From contig JAITAW010000221.1 in NCBI GenBank assembly GCA_031283905.1, positions 1-20,632 of the forward strand: a stretch of 20,632 nucleotides of DNA. The letters are read 5' to 3'. The position numbers were made by a program, and so were the translations under genes. Positions 14,378 to 20,632 of this stretch are shown here, piece by piece (position 1 is the first letter of the stretch; each line of letters opens with the position of its first letter). Below the pieces are notes generated by a model that did not search any database, was not told the DNA's origin, and worked only from the letters and a program-made list of their open reading frames with translations. Source of the DNA: Treponema sp. (GTDB lineage: Bacteria > Spirochaetota > Spirochaetia > Treponematales > Breznakiellaceae).

Positions 14378-16516
14378 ATGAAATGCCGGTTGAGGCTGTT
14401 TCAAAACTCGGTTAGTGCGGAAACTGAAGTTTCCGATGAAACAGGCATGGGAAACAGCGGTCAAAAAACCGCTGTTCCGCTTAAATCTAAGTTCGCTGTT
14501 CCAAAGACTGCCGCCCTAGCGCGCGTTTTGGAACAGCCTCGAATCATTCTTATAATAATACTGTCCGCAAGCGCCGGCGTTCTCTACGCGCAAGCTCCCG
14601 CAAGCGTGTCCTCCTACTACAATCAGGGACGCGCCTTCATTGTGGAGGAGGACTGGTACTCCGCATCGGAAGCCCTGCTTGAATGCCTGCGCCTCAGCCC
14701 CGCCCATGTGGAAGCCACCGCCGCGCTCGCCGAGTGTTATTACAATTTAGGTGAATTTGACGAAGCCCTCGCATGGGTGCGGAAGGCTCGCGTCCTTGCG
14801 AGAGGAAACATAGCTCTTGCAAACCTTGAAGCCTTTGTCCTCATTGCACTGGGACAGCTTGACGCGGCTTCCTCGGTGATCGCCGACTCACTCTCCCGCG
14901 AACCCTACAACAAAGAAGCTCTGTTCGCCGCTTCGGAGCTTGACATTGCCCGCGGCCATTCCGGGGATGCGGTTCGGCGTTACCAAGAGGCCGTCCGCCG
15001 CTACCCGGACGACAGACGTCTCCTCATCTCCCTCGCGCTTGTACAAGGATCGCTCGGTAACGCGGAGCAGGCGAAGTCCTACATAGAACGCGCCCTCCTC
15101 CAGCACACGGATGATTACCGTGTCTATTACTACGCGGCGTATCTGGACGCGGAGGCGGGAAGAATCAATTCCGCAATAGCGTATGCGGAAAAATCCCTCT
15201 TCTATAAATCCGGTTTTGATCCGGCGCGTTCCCTTCTTGCGAGCCTCCGTTACAGAACGGGCAAATACGAAGAGGCGGCGCGTCTCGCCGATGAGACAAT
15301 CGCGTTTAACCAGAAGAATTTAAGCGCGTGGTACCTCAAGGGCATGTCGTACGTCCAGCTTGGACGCAAGGGCGATGCCAGAAACATTTTTATAAACGCG
15401 CTCGCCATCGACCAAAGCGATGAATTTATCCGCATTGCGCTGGAAGAGCGGCTTATAGTCGACACCAACCTCGAAGACCCGAGCCGCGTCCGCTGGGCGG
15501 ACTACCATTTCAACCGCGCCCGCGATTACAGAGCCGCCAACCTGTCGGATCAGGCGCTTTTTGAATACCGCCGCGGACTCCGCATCAATCCGTACGCGCC
15601 CGCCAGAAAGGAATACGCCGAAATTCTCAGGCTGCAAGGCTACCCTGCTCGTTATGTTGAAGAACTGCGCTTCATGCAACAACTCGGCATCGCGGACAAA
15701 ACCGTGGATGACGCGGTGGAAGCCTATGACGCGCTTTTAGCCGATGCGCTTCACCGGCAGTGGGGCGTTGATCCCGCGTCAAGCGTTGAACGCCATTGGA
15801 ACGTTGCGATCTTCTCGGTTGTTTCCCAGTCGAGTTTTTATCATGCGGACGCGGGCGCCCTTACCGCTTCCTATATAAAAGACTTTATGATCCACGATAG
15901 AAACATCACTCCCATGAACATTGCATTGAGACAGCCTTCTTTTTCCGTTGCTTTCAGGGAAGCGCGTTCAGCCGGCGCGGATTACTTTCTCATCGTATCG
16001 GTAAACGAAAATGAGCGGGATATATCGGTCAAGGGCGAATTCTTTGTAGCTCGTACCGGCTCCCCGGCCGGCGTTTTTTCCTCTTACCGCACCGGCGCGG
16101 ACAAATTGCGGAACGCATCCTACGGAATCACCGAACAATTAAGCGTATCCCTCCCGTTCCGGAGTGTACTGCTCCAGCATAAACAGGGGCAAGGACTCAT
16201 TGACAAGGGAAGAGCTGACGGGGTGAGCGCCGGAACAACCTACGATGTGGTGAAAAAAAAGCAGACCGTTATCAAAAATGAAGGCATAGGAATTCTCTAC
16301 TCTGCGGAAGATGTGGTCGGCAAGCTGGTCATTACCGTTGTTGATGAGGAGGTCGCAACCGGTACGCTTTCCCGCATCGGCTTTTTCGACCGGATTGCGG
16401 ACGGAGACGAGGTTTTGTTGATCCCGGAAACCCAAGACTTTGCTTCGCCGCCGCACATGGATCAGCAACCTGCGGCAGATCCGGAATTACGCGCTTTGTT
16501 GAGAACCTTACGATGA
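14378..16516 (+). CDS. Large exported TPR protein with an inserted N-terminus
   Basis: A 712-residue protein. The ATG has a strong AGGAG five bases upstream and lies 2 bp after the tlyC stop. Residues 54-73 are a hydrophobic segment ending LYAQA, a signal peptide. The 48 residues before it are encoded by a palindromic insertion (14392-14540). Without it the start would read MKCRLR joined to IILIIILSASAG, a textbook signal peptide. Residues about 77-460 are TPR units. The C-terminal 200 residues contain GADYFLIVSVNENE and a late region of beta-strands (GQGLIDKGRADGVSAGTTYDVV) with a vague likeness to flagellar FlgT-type C-termini. It is probably periplasmic. An internal TTG at 14528 could start a protein with a normal signal peptide but has no ribosome-binding site. 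Function unknown. Confidence 0.82.
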   Translation: MKCRLRLFQNSVSAETEVSDETGMGNSGQKTAVPLKSKFAVPKTAALARVLEQPRIILIIILSASAGVLYAQAPASVSSYYNQGRAFIVEEDWYSASEALLECLRLSPAHVEATAALAECYYNLGEFDEALAWVRKARVLARGNIALANLEAFVLIALGQLDAASSVIADSLSREPYNKEALFAASELDIARGHSGDAVRRYQEAVRRYPDDRRLLISLALVQGSLGNAEQAKSYIERALLQHTDDYRVYYYAAYLDAEAGRINSAIAYAEKSLFYKSGFDPARSLLASLRYRTGKYEEAARLADETIAFNQKNLSAWYLKGMSYVQLGRKGDARNIFINALAIDQSDEFIRIALEERLIVDTNLEDPSRVRWADYHFNRARDYRAANLSDQALFEYRRGLRINPYAPARKEYAEILRLQGYPARYVEELRFMQQLGIADKTVDDAVEAYDALLADALHRQWGVDPASSVERHWNVAIFSVVSQSSFYHADAGALTASYIKDFMIHDRNITPMNIALRQPSFSVAFREARSAGADYFLIVSVNENERDISVKGEFFVARTGSPAGVFSSYRTGADKLRNASYGITEQLSVSLPFRSVLLQHKQGQGLIDKGRADGVSAGTTYDVVKKKQTVIKNEGIGILYSAEDVVGKLVITVVDEEVATGTLSRIGFFDRIADGDEVLLIPETQDFASPPHMDQQPAADPELRALLRTLR
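14392..14540. repeat. 149-bp palindromic MITE-like insertion in a coding region
   Basis: The ends are 16-bp inverted repeats with one mismatch: GAGGCTGTTTCAAAAC (14392-14407) against the complement of GTTTTGGAACAGCCTC (14525-14540). Inside are two more palindromes: CGGAAACT-GA-AGTTTCCG (14418-14435) and AACAGCGGT-CAAAAA-ACCGCTGTT (14453-14476). The motif GCTGTTCC recurs within it. The element is open throughout in the frame of the host gene and falls exactly in its signal-peptide n-region. No transposase is encoded. A target duplication is not clear; the best candidate is TTGA/TCGA. Confidence 0.75.
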
Positions 16517-16524
16517 CGCTTCCC

Positions 16525-16548
16525 GCCAAAGCGCCGGAGATCTTTGGC
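16525..16548 (+). terminator. Possible terminator of the bactofilin operon
   Basis: GCCAAAG (16525-16531) and CTTTGGC (16542-16548) form a 7-bp stem with a 10-nt loop, starting nine bases after the stop of the large TPR gene. A T-run (TTTTT) appears only about 13 bases later, so the fit is weak. A second weak stem, GCGCC/GGCGC, follows near 16590. No gene is seen in 16517-16652. Confidence 0.35.
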
Positions 16549-16652
16549 AATTCCCGCGTCATTTTTCCTTTACATGATGATTTGCCACGCGCCGCCCTTC
16601 TGCTTGGCGCTCTGTTTTAGAATCGTTCGTCAGTCTCTGGTTATGCGCATTA

Positions 16653-17687
16653 CTATGGCCGCTTGGATTGTCTGCGGTCCGCGTCAGCCGCTTCCGCATC
16701 ATCGGCCGCGAGACCATCGGTTTGACCCGCCTCGGGTGATTCCGCCGCCTGCGTCGTAACGACAACCATTTTGGGGGCGCTTGCCGTAACGCTAAGGTAC
16801 ACGGGTATGTTCACATCAACCGGTAAAGAAAAGGACCCCGCTTCCTGAATTTCCGCGCAATCCACGCTGAATGCGTCAAGCGCCGTGTACCGGTCAAGAT
16901 CGCGCTGCCTGCCTTCAACGGAGACGCTTCCTTTCTCAATGTTCAAGATGGCCGTCCAGCGGGTGGAATCCAGATTTTTCAGGCCAATGGGGACGTTTTT
17001 GTAGGTTTTCTGCGCAAGAATTTCCTGCACAACGCCCTTGAATTCCACAGTCGCGCCGCCCCGTATTATGGCAAGCGGCTCGTGATTCAGAATGTTCACC
17101 ACAACGGAAAAGTCCGAATCACGGTCGTCAAGCTCTACATCTTCGGTAAAAAGCTCTGAAATATTTGCGAGTACATCCGCAGGACCATCGACAACGGCTT
17201 GTTCCGGCGTAAGAGTCCAGTCCGCAAGTTGATACCCGCTACGCGGACTGCCCCTGACGTTTGTCTTGATTTGCACCGTTTTGCTTGTCTTATGATCTAT
17301 GGTCAAAGATATTTCCCCAGGTTCAACCTTTATTTCAAGAGGATCAACACCCAAAGCGGTTCCTTTTTTTCGTATCTGTACCGGAACCCGATGCGTCCCC
17401 TTGGTTTTTCCCTTGAGATCGATATAGGCAATGACATCATCTTCCAGAATGGGGTAGACACTGTTCGCTTCTCCGCGCAGGCTCACGCGGATCGTCTGGT
17501 CATACGGGCTGGAAGGCGTATAGCTTCCGTCAATTTCCAGATACAACGGCGCTGAAAAAAAGCGCTCCTCCATGGAAGACGCCTTGTGAAACGCAAACAA
17601 CAGGATCGCCAAAACAACGGACATCACCTTGACGGTCCAGTTCTCGGCGATTTTCAAGAGTATTTTTCTATAGTCCAATGGTTTCAT
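16653..17687 (-). CDS. ybbR: YbbR-domain protein, putative CdaA regulator
   Basis: A 344-residue membrane-anchored protein. One helix (about 18-36, VKVMSVVLAILLFAF) precedes about three YbbR repeats, beta-rich modules visible as the recurring pattern of a strand ending in V-x-V-x-G followed by a helix. An acidic low-complexity tail (from about 320) ends the protein. In many bacteria YbbR (CdaR) sits beside the diadenylate cyclase CdaA and modulates c-di-AMP synthesis through membrane contact. Here it lies 14 bp after cdaA, so the functional link is likely. A ribosome-binding site AGAGG precedes the ATG. There is no glmM after it, unlike the common cdaA-ybbR-glmM order. Confidence 0.87.
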   Translation of the reverse strand: MKPLDYRKILLKIAENWTVKVMSVVLAILLFAFHKASSMEERFFSAPLYLEIDGSYTPSSPYDQTIRVSLRGEANSVYPILEDDVIAYIDLKGKTKGTHRVPVQIRKKGTALGVDPLEIKVEPGEISLTIDHKTSKTVQIKTNVRGSPRSGYQLADWTLTPEQAVVDGPADVLANISELFTEDVELDDRDSDFSVVVNILNHEPLAIIRGGATVEFKGVVQEILAQKTYKNVPIGLKNLDSTRWTAILNIEKGSVSVEGRQRDLDRYTALDAFSVDCAEIQEAGSFSLPVDVNIPVYLSVTASAPKMVVVTTQAAESPEAGQTDGLAADDAEAADADRRQSKRP

Positions 17688-17701
17688 AATAGACGCCTCT
17701 C

Positions 17702-18565
17702 TTATTTCTTAAACGGAGCGGCTTCCAAAGGATTAATGCCATCGAACGAGCCGTTTGCATTGTCGGCGTCTCCGTTTGTTTCTCCAATACCGGCGCTGCG
17801 TTTCCCATGCTCAAGCAGATCCCTCAATTTTCGAGTGGCTTCTATGGGTGAAAGATCGTAGTACAGCTTTCCGTCAAAGGCAAGGCTGATAGCCCCGGTC
17901 TCTTCGGAGACAACCAGAATCACCGCGTCCGATTGCTCGGACATGCCCAAAGACGCCCTGTGGCGGGTGCCGAAACTTTTTTTGATGTCCTGTTGCTCGG
18001 ACAAGGGAAGGAAGCATCCGGCAGCCGCGATCCGCTCATTTTGAATGATCATCGCCCCGTCGTGGAGGGGTCCGTCAAACTCAAAAATGGCAACGATGAG
18101 GCTTGAAGAAATTTCCGCATTGAGCTTTGTCCCCGTATCAATGATATTCTTGATGTTGATTTTTCGGGGAAACACGACGAGTACGCCGCGCCGCTTTTGG
18201 GAAAGAATCTCCGCAGCCGTGATGACGGCTTCCAAATGCCCCGCGTTCGGCTTGGCGTTCGGTCTAAAAAACTCGCTTTGCCCGAGTCGGAGGATTATCT
18301 TGCGCAATTCAGGCTGAAACACAATGGCGACCGCGATAAGCAGTCCGGGAGCCAGCGCCTTGAGTATCCATACCAGCGTGGAGAGTTTCAGCAAGGTCGC
18401 CAGTCCATACACCAAGGCGAGAAAACCCGCCCCCTTTATCATCTGTACGGCTTGGGTTTTTACCAAAAGCCCATACGTCATGTACAGCAACAACGCCAAG
18501 ATCGTTATGTCCAGCGCCGGACGTATTATCTCATACATTGCCGGCAGTTTCTGCAGCCACTCCAT
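17702..18565 (-). CDS. cdaA: Diadenylate cyclase CdaA
   Basis: Makes cyclic di-AMP from two ATP at the membrane. At 287 residues it has the family's three N-terminal transmembrane helices (about 15-35, 42-60 and 65-83), then the DAC domain. The catalytic motifs are intact: DGA (169-171, in GPLHDGAMII) and RHR (201-203, in FGTRHRASLG), with VSEETGAIS after them. c-di-AMP controls potassium and osmotic balance and cell-wall homeostasis in many bacteria. The first ATG at 18565 has AAAGG upstream and overlaps folP by 35 bp. An ATG at 18538 would shorten the overlap to 8 bp but lacks a ribosome-binding site. It sits between folP and ybbR in one operon. Confidence 0.93.
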   Translation of the reverse strand: MEWLQKLPAMYEIIRPALDITILALLLYMTYGLLVKTQAVQMIKGAGFLALVYGLATLLKLSTLVWILKALAPGLLIAVAIVFQPELRKIILRLGQSEFFRPNAKPNAGHLEAVITAAEILSQKRRGVLVVFPRKINIKNIIDTGTKLNAEISSSLIVAIFEFDGPLHDGAMIIQNERIAAAGCFLPLSEQQDIKKSFGTRHRASLGMSEQSDAVILVVSEETGAISLAFDGKLYYDLSPIEATRKLRDLLEHGKRSAGIGETNGDADNANGSFDGINPLEAAPFKK

Positions 18566-19376
18566 GCAACACCTTTACCATATCAACCGATTCTTTAACA
18601 TCGTGTACCCTGATAATATCCGCTCCGGCCATAATGGCGGCCGCGTTCGCCGCAAGGGAACCGGCGAGCCTGTCCTCTATGCCTCTTCCGGTCAGTTCTC
18701 CAATGAAGGTTTTCCGCGAAAGCCCAACCAGCACAGGATAGCCCAGAGCGCGGATTGTTGCAAGGCGCTTGATGAGCGCCGTGTTGTCTTCCAGACGTTT
18801 TCCAAAACCCACCCCCGGATCCACTATGATGTTTTCCCGCGCAACGCCCGCGTTCAAAGCCCTCTCTGCGGCGTCTTTCAAATAAGAAGCGACTTCCTCA
18901 ACAACGTCTTGGTAGAACGGCCCGTTTTGCATGGTTTCAGGCGCGCCTTTCTTGTGCATAAGCACGACTTTGGCGCGATACGCGGCGCAGACCTTTCCCA
19001 TATCGGGATCGTCTTCCAGCGCGGAAATATCATTGATAATGTTCGCGCCGACTTCCAATGCCGCGGCCGCAATCGCGGCTTTCCGCGTGTCCACCGATAT
19101 GGGCGCGGCAGACCGGCGTCTGACGCCCCGGATGACCGGCAATACCCGCCTGCCCTCTTCTTCCTCGTCTATGTACGCCGCGCCGGGCCGCGTCGATTCT
19201 CCGCCGATGTCAATGATGTCCGCGCCGTCCTCCACGGCGCGCAACGCCTTCTCCACCGCCGCCTCAGGGTCAGCCGCCCTGCTCCGCGCAAAAAAGGAGT
19301 CGCCGGTACAGTTGATTATCGCCATGACAAAAACGCGGCGGCTGGCGCGGCGACCGTCTTGTGTATTATTGATCAT
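18531..19376 (-). CDS. folP: Dihydropteroate synthase
   Basis: Joins p-aminobenzoate to the pterin pyrophosphate in folate synthesis, the target of sulfonamides. The TIM-barrel motifs are in order: VMAIINCTGDSF (17-28), DIGGESTRPG (56-65), ISVDTRKA (93-100), ANIINDISAL, LMHKKGAPETMQ, DPGVGFGK (186-193), GLSRKTFIG and RVHDV. One oddity: loop 1 usually reads NVTPDSF, but here it reads NCTGDSF with Gly for Pro. The ATG at 19376 gives 281 residues, a normal length, with GGAAG 7 bases upstream. A GTG at 19427 would add 17 residues but has no ribosome-binding site. It heads the operon with cdaA and ybbR, and its 3' end overlaps cdaA by 35 bp. Confidence 0.93.
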   Translation of the reverse strand: MINNTQDGRRASRRVFVMAIINCTGDSFFARSRAADPEAAVEKALRAVEDGADIIDIGGESTRPGAAYIDEEEEGRRVLPVIRGVRRRSAAPISVDTRKAAIAAAALEVGANIINDISALEDDPDMGKVCAAYRAKVVLMHKKGAPETMQNGPFYQDVVEEVASYLKDAAERALNAGVARENIIVDPGVGFGKRLEDNTALIKRLATIRALGYPVLVGLSRKTFIGELTGRGIEDRLAGSLAANAAAIMAGADIIRVHDVKESVDMVKVLHGVAAETAGNV

Positions 19377-19463
19377 ACCCCTGCTTCCGGAATCCCATCC
19401 CGCGCCTAACGCGACCGCGCTTGACACGGATTCAATGAGAAACCGTTTATATAATTGCGGTAG

Positions 19464-19492
19464 AGTATAAAATCAGAACAAAAGAGTGTCAA
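19464..19492 (-). promoter_or_regulatory. Near-consensus promoter of folP-cdaA-ybbR
   Basis: On the minus strand TTGACA (19492-19487) and TATACT (19469-19464) are 17 bp apart, which differs from consensus at one base. Transcription would start near 19457, giving a leader of about 80 nt to the ATG at 19376. No riboswitch or attenuator fold was recognised in that leader. Confidence 0.7.
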
Positions 19493-19735
19493 GCGTTGTT
19501 GCGGGAATGATCGGCGCGGCAGGAAACGGTCAATCCGCCATTGGGACGGGCCGGTAGATAGGAAGTTATCAACGCTGCGCGATGCCCGCCCCGCCGGCTC
19601 CGCGCTTTCCAAAAATTAATACCGCGGGACAAAGCCTGCGGTATTAAATCAGTTGGTTTTTGGCAGAGGCAAATCAATACATTTTACACATTATTCCTCA
19701 AAATCAGCGGCGAGGTCGCTTGGTATAATATTTTT
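19493..19735. other. Intergenic spacer between folP and IS1 remnant
   Basis: No credible gene. Short minus-strand frames overlap here without ribosome-binding sites. Contents: the upstream edge of the folP promoter, the stem-loop at 19616-19647, and an extended -10 motif TGGTATAAT (19721-19729) on the plus strand that lacks a matching -35. Confidence 0.5.
19616..19647 (-). terminator. Stable hairpin, terminator-like on the minus strand
   Basis: TTAATACCGC (19616-19625) pairs with GCGGTATTAA (19638-19647). GGG with CCT extends the stem inward to 13 pairs around a 6-nt loop. Read on the minus strand it is followed at once by TTTTT (19615-19611). It would end transcription arriving from the transposase remnant before it reaches folP. 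Confidence 0.55.
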
Positions 19736-20379
19736 GGAGGTGATCCACAAAGTATGATGGCCCTCAAACGAAGCCGTAATTGATATAAAAGAAAACTATG
19801 TCAAACGCTTTCCGGTGGTTAAACAGCTTCTTCGAAAAACAACAGGTTCTCCGAAATGTACGCCGTATCCGTGCCTCAGCCGGCAATTATTCCCTTTTAT
19901 CCCTACCGTGCGCTCTTTTCCCGTATCATGATTGTCTTCCGCGAAGGCTGCCGGAAAACTATCCCAATCATCCGCCGCTATCCGGGCAACAGCTTATCCC
20001 CGGCCTTTTTATCCTCTTTCTCAATTTTTTGGCGGTTTTCAAGTCCCGTTTCCCCCGTACAAACGCCGCAATCTCCCCGCTTTCACGGTGATGCGCGTAG
20101 ATAAGCCATACTTTGTTCTTCTTTTCCACCGCATACGTCCAAAACTCGCCTGTCCCAAGGCGGGCATAGCGGCTTTGTTTCGGTTTTATCCTGTTTTTGT
20201 CGATGTAAGCGCTTTTAAGACCGCGGTAACGCTTATTTCGAGTATTATCACGATGTCCCGTATGCCGACTCCCCTGACCGGCATGTTTTTAACCCGTGAA
20301 AGCGTTCCGTCTAGATCACCACCATATTTTGAATATTTTTAGGCGGGTATTGCACATAAAACGTTCCGGCGGTACATGA
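19736..20379 (-). mobile_element. Decayed IS1-family insertion sequence
   Basis: The whole segment corresponds to an IS1-type element read on the minus strand. The 3' end of the transposase lies at 19764, and GGAGGTGATCC (19736-19746) beyond it is the probable terminal repeat. The other terminal repeat was not found in the window: the coding similarity stops near 20379 where a structured RNA region begins. Boundaries are approximate and no target duplication was seen. Confidence 0.6.
19764..20379 (-). pseudogene. IS1-family transposase, frameshifted
   Basis: Minus-strand similarity to IS1 transposases spread over two frames in four pieces. In order: a zinc-finger remnant ERFMCNTR, then a helix-turn-helix piece VRGVGIRDIVIILEIS ending at TAA (20188). 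Next, in another frame, EFWTYAVEKKNKVWLIYAHH and GKRDLKTAKKLRKRI to a TGA (19970). Then IAADDWDSFPAAFAEDNHDT, and finally FRRTCCFSKKLFNHRKAF and FFYINYGFV to TGA (19764). At least three frame changes separate the pieces. The segment GIKGNNCRLRH has Lys where the catalytic Glu of the DDE triad is expected. The gene is therefore dead twice over. The plus-strand frames in the same place are shadows. Confidence 0.8.
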
Positions 20380-20632
20380 TGTTCCAGCCCGAATAAGAGC
20401 TTTGCGTAGCAAAGACCAGGGCTGGCAAAATGTGCCGGAGTGAGCCGTGGGAAGGAGAGTAGCGGAAAGACCAAGACTTTATGATTATTGAAATAACGGG
20501 TATCCTTATTCCAACGGGATTAGGGAGCCGGGACCGGTTGCCGCCCGGCGAGAGGCTGCGGCCCGTAAGGGCAGACCTCGCGCCCTAGAATAATCTTCAA
20601 CCGGCCGCCGGACGAACAGATGCGGAACGCCG
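20380..20632 (+). ncRNA. Candidate structured RNA, runs off the window
   Basis: No credible protein frame, but dense complementarity. CCAGCCC/GGGCTGG (20384-20390, 20419-20425) encloses CTTTGC-GTA-GCAAAG (20400-20414). CCTTATTCC-AACG-GGATTAGGG (20504-20525) forms eight of nine pairs. CCGGTTG (20534-20540) pairs with CAACCGG (20598-20604) around GGCGAGAGG/CCTCGCGCC (20547-20555, 20576-20584, one A-G mismatch), which is capped by GCCC-GTAA-GGGC. The GUAA GNRA tetraloop fits plus-strand transcription. It starts next to ATGA (20376-20379), where IS1 similarity ends. A HEARO/omega RNA of an IS200/IS605-like element is one possibility, since those lie upstream of nuclease genes and abut such tetranucleotides. 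I do not recognise it with certainty, and the 3' end is outside. Confidence 0.5.

Noticed and set aside
18324..19409. 361-codon open frame on the plus strand
   Set aside because: It is opposite cdaA and folP, both with complete catalytic motifs.
19421..19455. Plus-strand TTGACA and TATAAT pair
   Set aside because: The 23-bp spacing is too long for a normal promoter and no plus-strand gene follows.
19721..19783. TGGTATAAT, GGAGGTGATC and a 9-codon frame, looking like promoter, ribosome-binding site and leader peptide
   Set aside because: There is no -35 box, the site-to-ATG spacing is long, and GGAGGTGATCC is better explained as the IS1 terminal repeat.
19798..20342. Three overlapping plus-strand open frames
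   Set aside because: They are shadows of the minus-strand IS1 transposase remnant, which has recognisable motifs.

Overview
The window looks like a chromosomal segment of a Treponema-like spirochete. The evidence is a spirochete/mitochondrial-type elongation factor G (spdEFG1 class), a dephospho-CoA kinase with a GPYCSGKN P-loop, a TlyC/CorC-type CBS protein next to periplasmic TPR proteins, a bactofilin, and a folP-cdaA-ybbR cluster. Base composition is moderate (about half G+C) and the coding core is dense. I cannot name the species. Family calls are from motif reading only.

Layout. 1-1241: gene-poor DNA with a 23-bp tandem repeat whose units alternate in a 46-bp pattern. It also holds a 48-codon reading frame broken by a 17-bp duplication, then the fusA promoter. 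1242-4027 (+): fusA and a RecA/KaiC-like ATPase overlapping by 4 bp, closed by back-to-back terminators. 4202-8412 (-): operon polA > coaE > SPOR-domain protein, with a near-consensus promoter so close to the polA ATG that its mRNA should be leaderless. 8586-9017 (-): an IscR-like Rrf2 regulator, divergent from 9178-11059 (+), an M20 amidohydrolase and an RluA-type pseudouridine synthase. The synthase is tail-to-tail with, and overlaps, a membrane-anchored TPR protein with an Mrr-like C-terminus (11041-12408, -). 12561-16516 (+): tightly packed operon of bactofilin, exported TPR protein, TlyC/CorC protein and a large exported TPR protein. The last gene carries a 149-bp palindromic insertion in its signal-peptide region. 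16653-19376 (-): folP > cdaA > ybbR, i.e. folate synthesis, c-di-AMP synthesis and the putative cyclase regulator.

The right end (19493-20632) is accessory DNA. It contains a stem-loop, a decayed IS1-family transposase on the minus strand (three frame changes, Glu to Lys at the expected catalytic Glu), and a 250-nt stretch with at least four nested or adjacent hairpins including a GUAA tetraloop. This last part looks like a structured non-coding RNA that cuts into the transposase gene and runs off the window. It is the best candidate for an undescribed or mobile-element-associated system, for example a HEARO/omega-type RNA upstream of a nuclease gene outside the window. That identity is a hypothesis.

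How the genes work together: most are housekeeping genes for translation, replication and repair, coenzyme A, rRNA modification, folate, c-di-AMP and cell-envelope organisation. The unusual material lies in small elements: palindromic inserts, terminator hairpins inside genes, a broken micro-gene and the right-hand RNA.
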